Shown in pieces: positions 12,658 through 25,805 of a stretch of 64,000 nucleotides of DNA. The stretch's first letter is position 1. Every line of letters starts with the position of its first letter. The position numbers and the translations under genes are program-made. The notes under the pieces were generated by a model. That model saw nothing but the letters and a program-made list of their open reading frames with translations. It had not been told where the DNA came from and did no database searches. This DNA is from Stenopsyche tienmushanensis (taxonomy: Eukaryota; Arthropoda; Insecta; Trichoptera; Stenopsychidae): positions 434,001 to 498,000 of the forward strand of contig WACJ01000219.1 in assembly GCA_008973525.1 (NCBI GenBank). The letters are read 5' to 3'.

Positions 12658-12760
12658 TAGAGAATCCAATCCCAGGATCCCGGACAGTTTTAGGTGCTCA
12701 TGAATCCCGGGATTAGTAAACGTAATCCCGAAAAATTCGGGATTGAAATTTTTATCTAAC
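12658..12760 (+). repeat. transposon-end repeat (TAGAGAATCCAATCCC)
   Basis: tagagaatccaatcccagga and ggacagttttaggtgctcat recur in inverse orientation at 48,535-48,593. This looks like the terminus of one DNA-transposon family. A second run of cccgggatt/aatcccgaa inside can fold on itself. Confidence 0.55.
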
Positions 12761-12935
12761 AGAAATCGTACACCTCACAAGCACGACAAAGGCTACTAAA
12801 TCGAGACATTCCCGCCGAAATCTGGACGCTTGGAAACAGTGGCGTAAATATTAATTGGCGAGCTTAGGCGACGCCTAAGGGCAGTAGCTGTCTAATTTAT
12901 GTGTACATATATGCAGTACATATCAAATTGTTATG

Positions 12936-14400
12936 TTAACCTTTTCCTACCGGTGATGTATTTACTACACATCGACTCTAATAATGGGACTACCGATATG
13001 AAATATAATAGATACGGGGTTCAGAATTTTTATATTCCTCCGTAATATAATTACGAATCATATCAAAGTATTATAGTATATAAGTATTCATCTGCAGCGA
13101 CGGCAATAAATAATTTGTCGGGAAATCGGGAATTTTGCGAATTTTAGTCCATGTCTTAGCTGAAAGGAATTTTATCAGTCATATTGATCATCATGTATAT
13201 TTTAGAGAAAAGAGTTTCATTTATCCCAATCGTTTGGCCAAATTTAAGCATATTTATGATCAAATATTCAATGACTTCTTAGTTTATATTTATATTATCT
13301 TTATTTGAATTTTGAGTTATTCCAGATGAAATTTCCATCAGATTTGTTTCATCAACAACGTCTTCCAGGAGTGACTGATTTAAATCATCGCCGATTTGCA
13401 TACAATGTCTTAATGATTTCAAATGTTTGATTCTTGGATGCGAGCCACATTTTGGAAAGATCACGAAATTCTTTCACTGCGTGAGGTCGTCGGCTACCAA
13501 ATTCAATTCCTCCATACGTCGGCCATATTCGGTGTTCTATATTCGATAGAATTCAATCATGAACAATGTTATATTAATTCCAAAATCAATGGCAGACCTT
13601 CATGCATGCGCGATTTACATTGTGCACGACTCAACATACGTCGTTAAATGATTCATACCAGCATTCGAATTAATTATTCTTGCGAAGCTGCTCTCAAAGA
13701 ACTATCATCGCGGATGGAGAAGAACAAAAGGGAGGTCGAAACTGAGGCACAATGCATATGGACCATTGTCAAATTTCATATTGGCGTCGAAAAACAACCG
13801 TTTTTACGGGGAGTCTTAGTATTTTTTTGGTCCTGAAATAATTTCAAAAGAACTCATTAGCGCTGCAGCAAAAAATTGGATTTCTGTATTTGGATTTTGA
13901 AAATAGACGACGTCAAGGACTCGAAATGTCGACATTGATCTCCGGCGACAAAAAATAATCATATAACGATTTGGTCGGTTGTTGCGTGTAATGTTTGAAA
14001 AGTGGGCGTTGATGTGACAATGATTCGTTCACCAAGTCCTGAATTGGTGGCTTAATGAATACTTCCTGGCTGACTTCGTTTCGTCATCATGAAGAAAAAT
14101 AAAAATCTTTGAGAGACGAAAAATTCCGTAACATGAAATTATATTTTTGTCCAAATTTAATACCGCAACTCTTCTATGTAGCCAAACATAATAAAACAGA
14201 TCGATTAAACAATTCTTCGATTTATGAAAGTATTTATAATACATTTGATAACATGGCGGACGTTGTTCATTACAGGGAACAGGAATAATATATAATAAAT
14301 ATGCAATTTCGTAGTAATTTATCAAGAATCGTTTACGTATATTCCTTGACATAATGTTATATATCAAAACCAGCTTGATACTTCAGTCTATTTCATATTC
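12936..14400 (-). pseudogene. possible decayed piggyBac-like element
   Basis: TTAACCTTTTCCTACCGGTG at 12,936 has the TTAA target and CC-rich end typical of piggyBac termini. GATACGGGGTTCAGAATTT just inside recurs in intron 6 of the GPR158-like gene. Minus-strand frames from 14,367 down to 13,279 are broken but coding-like (for example FLHDDETKSARKYS). I could not match a full catalytic triad, so the transposase assignment is tentative. Confidence 0.35.
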
Positions 14401-15218
14401 TTCTGTATATCCATAGAAGAACAGGGTGTTCGCAATCTTATATAATACCATCAACATGCTGAAGAAAACCAAAAATATCTAAGAATCGGTCAACAAACTC
14501 AGTTAGTAAATTATATTATACATTGAAATTATAATTCATTACAATATGCTTAAAATTACATTCTGTTATCGCAGATGAAAAACATTATTTCTCACGATAG
14601 CACAATAAAAGGGTTCAGAACTAAGAGCGGACATAATTCCAACTGTTTATTATCTTTATATTGTATAAATACATAATGAATATCACAATCAGGTTGTACC
14701 GAAAGTTGAGCCCCTTTCCTAATGAATTCCCACCGTTTAACATTATCGGAAAAGATTTTCTTGTAAGTTTATAATGGCGTATATATCAGTTGTAGGGTAC
14801 ATGGATTTCCTTGCGTGCTTTGATTAATTTCTACTACGTATAGTTTAATTTATAGTCAGCTGGCTCCGGTGTTACATTTCGTTTTTTGCTCGGACACGAT
14901 TGTTACAAACCGTGGGCAGATTGAGATCTATTTGCTTTCGTTCTTAGATAATAACTTATTCCTTAAATGCTAAAAAACAGGGCCAACCATTCACTCAAAT
15001 AATCTTAAAATTCGCAATCGGAATTCGTTCGAATTTACATCAAAAATCCATTGATACAATAAAATGCTTGCAATCGTTAATTAATACAAAGTAGTCTCAG
15101 AAATACCCGACTTGACATATATATGGTATTTATTATATTTAAGGACTTCAAAGTGTGCATTGTATATTTCTTGAAAATTTTAATACATGAGAAAGCTGTG
15201 TGCATGATGGATGCCGCG

Positions 15219-15710
15219 TTTGCTCACAATAAATCCAAAAACAGCGTCATGAGGATGTTTTAATCGAGCGTTTGGCGATGTTTCACAGCAATAAAACTGA
15301 GGTTTTGCATCGATTCATAAGCGTGGATGAAACATGAATTCATCAATTCGTATCTGAGACAATGGAACATGGGGACCTCAACAATGGAATGGAAATGCAC
15401 AAGGTACGTATTTGTTACCGAAAATGTCGCAAAAAGTCTAAAAGCCTTAAAAGAGTGGCCACAAGGTCTGCGTGTCCAACCAGTCCGCTTCTCGGACCGT
15501 TGATACGACAAATGAGCGCCTCGCGATCGGATGCCATGCTCGAACATATATCCACAGAACATGGTATGTGGCCATGAACGGATCATGTTATAGGATAATT
15601 TTCATTAATTATCTTCAAAAAATAAAAACAATCGGCGGCGAGTATCATACAAACTAATTGAGTGATGAAAAAAACTGTCGCATTTGGCTAAAAAGAACGT
15701 ATTGTTTTAT
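15219..15710 (+). repeat. mariner internal duplication, unit A
   Basis: It runs from gtttgctcacaataaatcca to aagaacgtattgttttat. The next unit begins at once with gtttgctcacaatttaacag. It covers transposase codons from the WVPRLLT region to the LFHQDNA region. Unit A keeps the 3-prime block IIFINYLQKIKTIGGEYH better than unit B. Confidence 0.8.
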
Positions 15711-16150
15711 GTTTGCTCACAATTTAACAGAACCAGCGTCGTGAAGATGTTTCGATCGAGCGTTTGGCGATGTTTCACAGCAATAAAGCTGAGTTTTTGC
15801 ATCGATTCATAAGCATGGATGAAATATGAATTCATCAATTCATGTCTGAGATTATGGAACATGGGGGACCTCAACAAAAATGCACAGGGTACGCATTTGT
15901 TATCGAAAATGTCGCAAAAGGCCCTAAAAATCTTAAAGGAGTGGCCACAAGGTCTGCGTGTCCAACCGGTCCGCTTCTCGGACCGCTGATACGATGAATG
16001 AGCACCTCGCGATTGGATATAATGTCTAAATATGTCCACAGAATATGGTCTGCGTCCATGAACGGATCATGTTATAGTATAATTTTTATTCATTATCTTA
16101 AAAAAAGAAAAAAACGGTCACATATGACTAAAAAGGATATATTGTTTCAT
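15711..16150 (+). repeat. mariner internal duplication, unit B
   Basis: Unit B is about 440 bp and ends at ggatatattgtttcat, where the element resumes with caagaaaatgcatcagttca. It differs from unit A by many substitutions and by loss of the GGEYH block. The duplication is therefore old or arose by recombination between diverged copies. Confidence 0.78.
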
Positions 16151-16792
16151 CAAGAAAATGCATCAGTTCACACATAACGGTGGTCAAAATCAACGAGTTA
16201 AAGTTCAAATAACTTTTTTATGCACTCTATTCTCCCCTTAGATTATTTACTTTATCTAAACTTGGAAAAAATGGCTCGATAATAAAAGATTTGCCAATAA
16301 TAAAGAGGCTATTTTTAAAAACTCGACGATTCTCAATATAAACAGGGTTTCGAAGCTATTGAACACCGCTGTAAGAATCATACCGAGCTGAAAGGAGATT
16401 ATGTTGAGGAGCAAATGTATTTTTTTCAAATTTTTCGTGTTTTATTTGTTAGGTAGGGTACTTTTGGAACTACCCTCGTATGAAAAAAAAATCACGGTAA
16501 AATGTCAGATTTCCTGGATCTGTTGTTTCTGATTTAAAATAACAATTATATTAGTATATTAAATAAGTCCTAAATACATTAAATGAATCCATTCTTCAAA
16601 TGTTTTGATATTTAAGCATTAAATTAGCTATAAATAATCTAAGAAGCATTATTCGTTTTTTATCAAAATTTCAGCATAATAAATAAAATGCGCTGTTATC
16701 GGTGGTTTGACAATTGCATTGGGAAGAATTTTTATGTCAATTCATTTGAATAATGCATGAAATAAGTTATGATTTTCAAACAATAGTTTGTG

Positions 16793-17295
16793 CAGAATCT
16801 TTCAATAAAGATGCTCAATTTTTAAATATAAATAAAAGTAGTCCTGTATAAGATATTCACTCATTTTTTTAATATTTAAAACGATATTTTATGGCATTTA
16901 GTATAAAATTTAATATTGTGTCAAACATTTGTCGCAAATTTGCTTGGTGGTATGTATTCTATGGATTTAATTTTCATTGACTTTGTTGCATAAATCTGGC
17001 TGATTTTACTGATTTTGTTTACTATATTAACTTGTGATTTAAGATAAGTCTAAAGACGTTAAATTGGTGATCAGTTTACGTTGAAACATTCGAGAAACGT
17101 TTTATTGGCATTTGAATAGAGCCCTGATTTTGAAAATGAAATTTGCTAATTTGCACACGTTGTTCAACATTATAAACTTCCATAATAAATTGCCATATAT
17201 TATTAAATAGTTTATAATACATTTAATAGATATTGCTTTAATAATATAGCTGTTATAAATACAAAAACTTATAGCGTCTCTATTGAAAGACTCTG
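16793..17295 (+). mobile_element. MITE, GGGTCTTTCAATAAAGACGC-type (copy 2)
   Basis: The left end is agaatctttcaataaagatg and the right end is gcgtctctattgaaagactc. The interior shares attttatggcatt and tttggtggtatgtattc-type blocks with the other copies. About 500 bp, AT-rich and non-coding. Confidence 0.85.
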
Positions 17296-18925
17296 TATTT
17301 TTAATATGGGGATAGTTGCAGAAGACATGCTGTATAAATCTAGCACAATGAAATATCTTAAAATATATTCGGCATGGTTCATTTTGAACGTCCCTATTTA
17401 ATGTTTCCTTTGTGAGGCGCATATAAAGGTCTCAGGGATTGTTTTTCAATTTACTGCGCGAGCCCCCGCTGGCCATTTTATACTCAACTCGCTTGTTTTT
17501 GTTGATACCAGCGGCTATTCACGTTATTTTTTTTTCTTTTTACATTTTGCACATTTTCCTCGTCTTAAGGCCAAAACCGAGAAAAAAAACCAAACCTCAA
17601 ATGGAGCTAATTATTGGAAATACACCCGCGACCGACAAAATGGTCTCCGCCTTGCCCACAAATATTTTCACAATCGAAGCAGAATCGACAAAAAATATCT
17701 ACCTGCTAATTTTTAATAACGTATAAATGAGATTCTTGGTAAGGTCAGGTACAACTCACGAATTGGCATAGTTTGCCGATGTATTTATGATTCGAAGACA
17801 TGTCTTGGATCGAAGGCATCTGGTTTATGTGGACAAATGGATAAAGCCACCAGTGCTTCCGACGGAGCAGCTTGCCGCCACCACTTCAATTGATTAGGAA
17901 TATTTTCGGTGTAGCAATTTGGATGAGGATTGAGGAGTTGAGACGATGCAATCAAGGCTATTGTGCCACGTGTTAACCTCTGGTCATCATGACAGTAATA
18001 TATGTATTAGCCACCTGTTGAAAACGACACTGACGCTGAAAGCAACGCCATCCTTAACTAATACAGAAGTGCTCAATATTTTCCAAAGACGATGAGGTCA
18101 ATGTAATTACTGAATGTCAAACAGCGGACCTCGCTTCTTTGCCTAATCCTTAATTAAAATTCTAAAAATGCATAGAAGCGAGAGCAATTTAAAAATACTT
18201 ATTACGTTGCTGCCATACCGTACCATTTTATTAAAATAAAAACAAGATCTAATGGTAAACTTACACGAACATAAGATTCAATCATTTGTCGGATCGGATC
18301 GGAATTGTTTTTATATTTGGCAACTCTTCTCAAAAGCTTAAGAATTGCATTTGTACGATTATCGAGTAGAATAGGCTTTAATAAAGCAATTCTAAGATAA
18401 ATATATATTATATTTTTGCTTTAGAGAAGATATTTCATGGCCTTCCTGCAGCCCAGGTCTAACTCTTTTTTTATGGTGCTATCTTAAAAATTAAATCTAC
18501 GCAAATAAACTAGCGATGATACTCCAATAAAAGGAAAACATTCTGCTAGAAATGTTTAACATCCTCCAAACATTGATTTGAAAAGTTTTCAAAAATATAA
18601 GGGTCGTATTTGAGGAATATCAGCCGCAAAATGAAGGTCATTTGGAAAATATTATTTTAAATTAATTTTCCAAGATATTTTTATTCTCATAAATAAACAA
18701 TTATTTGAATATAATCTGTAATTTTTTTTCATGGTTATTTTAAAAAAGCAAAACATTATATTTAAGTCAAATGACTTTTTTACGCAATTTCTAATATTTC
18801 TAAACTCGCTGATATTTAGAAGATTAAATGAAAAAAGCCATTGATTACTACAAAAAAATACGTAATCTTATTTCATAGCGTACAAAAATTTGCGATGATT
18901 TCATACATTTTTGTTGTACTTTGTA
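17296..18925. other. intergenic DNA, no supported gene
   Basis: A 95-codon frame at 17,439-17,726 is hydrophobic, then basic, without recognisable motifs, and is not called. The rest is AT-rich. Confidence 0.5.
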
Positions 18926-19447
18926 CAGGGTCTTTCAATAAAGACGCTCAATTTTTTTAAAATTATAGCGACCATATCGTCAAAGTAATATCTATTAAAA
19001 TTATTTAAAAGTATATGGCAAATTAGTATGGAAGGTTATAGCGTTGAACAATGTGTGCCAATCATCAAATTTTATTTTCAAAATCAGGGCTCTATTCGAA
19101 TGCCAATAAAACGTTTCTCCAATGTTTCGACGTAAATTGACCACCGATTTAACGTTTTTAAATTTCTTTATTTGAGACAATCTTAAATTACAAGTATATG
19201 CGTATAAATTGCAAATAATTGATGTCCTGAAAATCAACATATACAGTAAATTCAGCCAGATTTACACAACAAAATCAAAGAAAATTAGATTTATAGAATA
19301 CATGCCATTAAGCAAAGTTATAACAAACATTTGAACAATATTATATTTTATACTAAATGCCATAATATTAAAAAAATGAGTAAATATCTCATACGGGAAT
19401 ACTTTTATTTATATTTAAAAATTGAGCGTCTTTATTGAAAGATCCTC
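18926..19447 (-). mobile_element. MITE, GGGTCTTTCAATAAAGACGC-type (copy 3, reverse)
   Basis: The ends are agggtctttcaataaagacg and gcgtctttattgaaagatcc. The interior is the reverse complement of copies 2 and 5 (ggcaaattagtatggaaggt; atgccataatatt). This is one of the best-preserved copies. Confidence 0.87.
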
Positions 19448-19814
19448 CACAAACTATAGTTTGAGAATCATAACTGATTTCATGCGTTATTCAAATGAAA
19501 TTACATGAATTATTATTATAAATCTAATACAAATTCATCCCATTGCAACTGTTAAGCCGCCGATAACAGCGCACCTTATTTATTATGCTGAAATGGTGAT
19601 AAAAAACGAATAAAGGCCCTTAGAATAGTGTTAATTTAATGCTCAAATATCAAAATACTTGGAGAATGGATTCATTTAATGTATTTAAGACTTATTTAAT
19701 ATACTGATATGATTGTTGTTTAAAATCGAGAACAACAGATCCAGGAAATTTGACATTTTTATCTACAATAATTATTTTCAAAAAATCAATATGGTGGAAA
19801 TTTCGTCCTACGAA

Positions 19815-20250
19815 GTTAGTCCCTGAAGTACCCGACTTAACAAATAAAACACAAAAAAAATATATTTATTCCTCAATATAGTCTTCTTTCAGCTCGATAT
19901 AATTTTCACAGCGTTGTTCAATAGCTTCGATACCCTGTTTATATCAAGAACCGTTGAGCTCCTCAAAATAGCCTCTTCATTGTTTCTTCATTACTTCTTT
20001 TACCATCGAACCATTTAATCAAGTTTGGATAAAGTAAATAGTCTTAGGCGAGAATAGTCGCATCGAATAATTCGTCGTGTCAGCGGCCCGAAAAGCGGAC
20101 CGGTTGAACACACAGACCTTGTGGCCACTCCTTTAAGGTTTTTAGGGCTTTTTGCGACATTTTCGATAACAAATGCTTACCCTGTGCATTTTTGTTGAGG
20201 TCCCCATGGTCTTTTGTCTCAAATATGGATTGATGGATCCATGTTTTATC
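19815..20250 (-). mobile_element. truncated mariner copy
   Basis: The end gttagtccctgaagtacccg is followed by a minus-strand C-terminal block (ctatattgaggaataaata on the reverse strand; GDYIEE-type). The shared GGTCCGCTTTTCGGGCC module follows at 20,083-20,103. The copy stops near the DETW region at about 20,250. The central catalytic region is deleted, as in the copy at 1-480. Confidence 0.75.
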
Positions 20251-20338
20251 TACTTTATAAAAAATGCCATAAAATATTATATCAAATAAAAAAGAAATTA
20301 AGTAGATTTATAACATACAACTTTTTCTATATAAATTT

Positions 20339-20372
20339 AAAAATTGAGCGTCTTTATTGAAAGATCCTATAT
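20339..20372 (-). repeat. end fragment of the GGGTCTTTCAATAAAGACGC MITE
   Basis: aaattgagcgtctttattga then aagatccta is one terminal repeat only. It lies just beside the truncated mariner copy, so one element may have inserted into the other. Confidence 0.75.
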
Positions 20373-23229
20373 ATTTATGATAAATATTTTTAAATAGATA
20401 TATTAAATTATATTAACGGAATCAATACTAACGGAATAATTGTTTGTTATTAGATTACTATATTTTTCAACTTAATATGAAGTTCAACAAATATTAATGA
20501 ATTTATTATAATTTTTAATCAACAAAGCATACGAATTTAGCAACATTTTTTGATATACTTTTTCGTGGGTTCCTACAAACATTCTTATTAAAAGCAGACA
20601 CTTTTATCATGGAGCTAAAATATTCAATAGCATAACTGTTCCTATGCAAATTTGAATTTGAAGAGATGTGTTTTATAAATCATTCAATCAATTGTACTAT
20701 AGAAGACAATGGCTTCTTTTGCATTTATTTAACAGTAAAAATCACAGATGTGGTATATAAATAACACCTACACCTCAATCTCTTAATACCAAAATCCCGT
20801 AGATGGACTTTAATTGAATATTTATTTGTAGTAAGTAAAATATTCGTTGGATTGTATCAAGTCTTGTTCGAAATTCGCCTAAAAGTCGTCATTTTGATGC
20901 AATTGAAATGAAATAAGGCTTACTTGGTTATCAACAAAAGCGATAGGAGGTATTGTTAGGTTTGTCCCTTCGTCACATAGACGTGAATATGTGCCCTTCG
21001 GGTACCAAAAAGGGGTTGGTCACTCTCGAATATTGCGCCTTCCTAATCCACCTCTGATCCCCCAATCAACACATGAGCTTTTAGGTCTTATTGAAGAAAA
21101 TCCCCTTTCACGATATTTATTCCAGGAAGGGTGTCGAAATTGACCCCTGCACCAATAAGGCAAATAGAATCCTGATGTAAATGGATAGTCCTGCGACAAT
21201 AAATTTAATTCTGTAATGCTGAATGTAATTTTATGGGTTGCGTTGCCCCAAATCAAAGAAATCCCGACTGAAATTGGAAATCTCAAGAATCCGTCCAAGA
21301 AAATAAAAAATAGCAATTAAAAACAAGCTTACGCTTTGATTTATGGTTCTCTCCCCCCAGCACATGTTACGAGATCCGGCTTCAGGTTTAATTTTAGTGG
21401 ATACATCGGACAACTATATTGTACGAGTCGCAAGAAATCGCGTTCAAAACGGTATCGGTTCAACATCAATCGCGTTTATTTGGTTTGAAAAAAGTCGGGC
21501 CCACCGTACAAAATGGGCTTGAAATGTTAATTTCTTGCGTGTCCAGATCGGCTATTTTACTCGAATTACTTCTTTGGTCACGTAAATGAACGTGTTCTTG
21601 GAGAACGCGTTAATGTCCGACCGGAATATAAAATATTGGACTAATTTAAACCCATTATGCGATATGCAGCCCTAACAAATCGGGCTTATATTTTCTTTAT
21701 CATACAAAGATCATTGAATTTTGTTACTAATTTAATCAGATATTCTTTTTATTTCGGTTTTGTTTCGCTTACATTCCAAATATTTATTGCGGTTTTCGTT
21801 CCGGCAAAAATAACGGTTTTATCGGTTATCGGTGTTCGGTATCGTTCCTATATAATGTCGCCATGAAAAGCTATTTTTTTTAATCCAGCCAATCAAATAT
21901 ATTCTTATATTGAAAAGCGCTCGAATATTCGGAGCTCTTCAACGTCTTTAACACTCGACAAACGAGGTGCAAATATTTTTTTGTAAATTTGTAGCTGTTC
22001 GTACGATAGCGGTAATTGCTTACGAGTCTCCTTTCATTATTTTTTTTCATATCGTTACGCTTCTTTTATGCAAAGGCGAGCGACAGTTCCAGCATTATAA
22101 ATGTTTTTCTATTCACCCAGCCAAAACGAGCCGTAGAACACCATTCAAATTTCTCCTTTAAGAAGTTTCCAGGCATCCTCGCTAGGTAAGTTCATAATTA
22201 ATGATTCTCCCCACAAAAAAAAAGAGTAGAGAGAGATGTGGAATATTTTCATGAGCCACACATGTCTTTCTTGCGATTTTAAAGCTCCGTAGGACGGGTG
22301 AGACAATTAATCACCCCGAGATAAGATTGTACCTTTTCAAAATTAGACCATGTCACATCTGGGATGCAAGTCTAAAAGGACGGGAATCCTTTTCATGCCT
22401 TTCCTGGTACAAAGGACCCCCCCAGAATAGGATATTTGTTTGCTTAGCAATGCAGTTGCTCCCTTACGCTTAATTACTTGCGAGATAAATTTTATTAGCC
22501 GCCATAGATATGACCTAATTCACCGATTGCAAAATGATTGACATTCAGTGTATATAAACATTCATTACTTCTTATAATATCACCATCTTAAGTGCCGCAA
22601 ATTAATGATTAAACATCTAAAGCATTTGCATGTAGGTCTGACCGACATTTTCTGCAACAGGAGTCTTAATAGATCATCCCGGGGGGAGATTTTTTTCTAT
22701 GTAAATGGGTTAAAGTAGCAGTCTGAGCACAAAGCAAATAAAAGCCTTAACAAAAGTCAGCGTGAAATGTGAAAAATTTGCCATAGTAAAATTTATGACC
22801 GTTCTCCTTTCTTCTTGTCTTTCATACAAATAACCCTTTTAGCGGCAGCGCTACTAAGCGAATTTGCAAAAATTTGACTATTATTCTCGCTACTTAAGCA
22901 TTTGCAGGGATGAAACACTGAGTTTATAACATAAATACATAATTATTAATCAAAATATCAACATAAAAATCAATGCATTTTGAGATGAAGAATAAATAAC
23001 ATTGTGGCAAATAGAACTTTTTAAATTGTAATATCAAATGTATAACATCTTATTTTTGCCCATATCATATGTGTAATTTATTTAGTAAAACGATCTAGGA
23101 TAAATTATATAACTTTAGAGAAAAAAGATCAATCCATTGCCATTAATTATAACTATTGTTTCTATATTTCTGATAAAAATTTCATATACTTGATAGTATT
23201 TATCCCAAAATATATTGAGCTGAAATTAG
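20373..23229. other. intergenic DNA, no supported gene
   Basis: A 98-codon minus frame at 21,316-21,020 has no motif I recognise. The string ttttcgttccggcaaaaata at about 21,790 resembles 12,580-12,620 and may be part of a dispersed repeat. Confidence 0.5.
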
Positions 23230-23391
23230 TACGAGGTCCATCTAGAAAATTACAAGGGCTCCTGAGACTCCATCGGAAAAATTTACTGTGACTGAACAAC
23301 TTACTTGTGACAAACACGTGGAACCAAACAAACTAACCGTTAAGATTCCCTCTACGTGCCAAAAAAACTTATTTTCTAGATGACTCTAGTA
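23230..23391. mobile_element. short foldback MITE (copy F1)
   Basis: The ends are tacgaggtccatctagaaaa and attttctagatgactctagt, an inverted repeat. The interior (ggaaaaatttactgtgactg, aaactaaccgttaagat) matches the 3-prime half of F2 at 25,806. It is 162 bp. Confidence 0.8.
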
Positions 23392-24839
23392 TGTAAATTA
23401 AATATATAATATAATATTTGCTATCAATTGTTCTTCCTTTTTTCAAGGTAATTGATCAATAAAATAACACAGCTGACATTACAAATTTTTGATCGCCAAA
23501 TGTGCAAACGCGGTATTCACATCGAACAATACTTTCTTAAGGACAAATTTTGACGCAAAATGGTGAATATACAGCTTTCTGATATCTTTAAAATGTCAGC
23601 TATCTCCTGTAATTTCAATTTACGATCGGTCAAAACTATTTAGTGGATTTTTTTATATTTTTTTGGAACAAGTGGCGTCATTTAAACCACAGTAACTTGT
23701 AAACTAGACGTCAGATTGTTCTGTAATTTTGACATTTTATATTATTTGAAGGCGTCAACTATAAGCCATCCTTTGAACTTATTGAATGATGTATTATTGC
23801 AAATAAATACAAATAAGTCATCCAAAACCACTGATGTGCGACGTCTTCAATGTGTGCCTCTTTTGACAGAAATATGGATGGCGTATATTACCCTTTCTCT
23901 TTGTTTTTGTTTAGTGTCGGGTTAGTCATGATGTTACTCAAAAATCATTTAGTCACAAATCCTTTTGTATATTTGCACAGCGAAACTGTTTATCCTGTTT
24001 GCGAAAAGAGTGCTCCATTGCGAAATGAAGAGGCCGTGCAAAAACTGAAAGAGCCGTAATTAAAAGAAGGCTTTAGAAACGCGCTCGCATTGAGCCTTTA
24101 TTACATTCGAGCCAACTTTTGTCTTTTAATTAATTAATTAATAAGTTGTATTAGATTTGTGCCATTTTCACAAAAACAACAAAGATGAACAGTTAATTAA
24201 ATTCGATCAATAATTGTATGAATGATCGTGACTTGTGCCGTCTAATTGCCTCGGATAAGTCATGTCGAATGAGGAACATTCATTATAATTTTAATTGCTT
24301 TCTATGCTCAAATAATTATCGAGCTGATAACTTTATCTTGACGCAAAATACGACTTGCTCTGATTGAAATTTAACAAACTTTTAATGAATGGCTATATTT
24401 CCGAAAGAAATTCATTCAATACCGCAAATCTAATCTAATTACGCAAATAATAATTAAAAATCAATCTAAACCTATTTACAAAACTAGTGAGACTTCAATC
24501 TGAAAATCACAGAAATATTAATTGACCATTGGGATAGATTTGTTAAATAACGCCCTTATGTTTGCTTGTTTGATTGTAATACTATTTTGTAAGAGTTTTG
24601 CCTATTTGTGGAGATTGAATATAAAAATTGGGATATAGATTAAATTCGTTCAAGTCTTATAAACATAACTGCCAAAATAGATATAATAGATTGATAATAA
24701 ATCTTTTGGATAATGAAGCAAATTTTATATTTTTAAATTATTATTTTTTAAATGTTTAGCTCTTCAAGTCAAATCAAACAATCGAAAATAAGAGATTTTT
24801 AGCCAAAAGTAGAGTATAAACCTCATGATGCTGCCGAAG

Positions 24840-25245
24840 AAATACAAAAATTGTATACAAAAAAAAGACAAATTAAAAGAGTTATAGGCTGGTAAAGTGT
24901 GAGGAGTAAAATAAAGGGCGTATTGTGGTTGACACGATTTCAACCCTTTTAGTCATTTAAAACTATTAAAAAAATATATAATGTTAATTAATAAAGATGT
25001 AGCTATAGTTCCTACTTCAGAAAAAATATTATTATTTTATTCTCATAAAATGATGAGAGTTTAAAAAATATATTTTTATATTTATATTTTTTCAAAGTTT
25101 TAATTTTTTTTTAAATGGTTAAAATTAAATTTTTGATTTAAATCTGGTAGGGACAATAGATAATTATATATAAAATATTTATATTAAATTTGAAGTAAAT
25201 CAATTGATTGAAAATTGTGTTATTATGTCAACCGTGTTGAAAAAA
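24840..25245 (+). repeat. unclassified interspersed repeat related to 3,170-3,345
   Basis: gttataggctggtaaagtg and ggttgacacgatttcaac, then attatgtcaaccgtgttga, occur in the same order as at 3,222-3,330. This copy is interrupted by about 240 bp of extra AT-rich DNA. Confidence 0.6.
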
Positions 25246-25805
25246 GTAGTTTCGAGAAAAACGTGTTTTCAAATCAAAATCAATATTCATTCAGAAAATA
25301 TTTTTCTTGGATACAAAGCTAAAATTCCGATATTATTTAACATTTTGAACCTAACCCAGATTTGTACTAGTTCTATGTATTTTTAAAGATAATATCTACT
25401 AAGTATTACCGGAGATTTTGTACTTCAAAAGCAAAATTTCATGTCATACTAACACATCGTTCAATAAGTTCGTAGGATATTTTTCACTTTAAACTTTTTT
25501 TTCTTAATTTGGAGTTGTTTATATCACAATTAAATCAATAAACATTGTCCATTTAAATATATCATATTTGTATGAATAAACCCAAAATAGTCACAAGGAA
25601 TTAATCAATTTGAAACTCTTAATATATGCTTAAATTATGATGATTTTCATAAAAGTAGCTTACAAAAAATTATTCAAATCAAGCATCTAAGTTGTAAGGA
25701 TTTACTGTTTATTTACAATAATATTAAGATTTAAGTTTAAACTCGGAATGAATATAAATATGTGCAATAAATTTGGAATGATTGAGAATTTTCGCTCCAT
25801 AATAT

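Larger units (their letters stand above)
15091..16473 (+). mobile_element. degenerate mariner element with internal tandem duplication
   Basis: Inverted ends are GTAGTCTCAGAAATACCCGA (left) and, on the reverse strand, GTAGTTCCAAAAGTACCCTA (right). Transposase relics read MRKLCA, CLAMFHSNK-type, SVDET, IIFINYLQKIKTIGGEYH, LFHQENASVHT, then GFEAIEHRCKNHTELKGDYVE at the end. The N-terminal third is deleted. The part from 15,219-15,710 is repeated at 15,711-16,150. Many frameshifts and stops make it inactive. Confidence 0.85.

Noticed and set aside
17439..17726. 95-codon plus ORF with hydrophobic N-terminus
   Set aside because: The hydrophobic stretch comes from TTT-rich DNA; no family or splice context supports it.
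20950..21413. Minus ORFs of 98 and 60 codons as exons
   Set aside because: No recognisable domain and no convincing acceptor-donor pair in phase with a neighbour.
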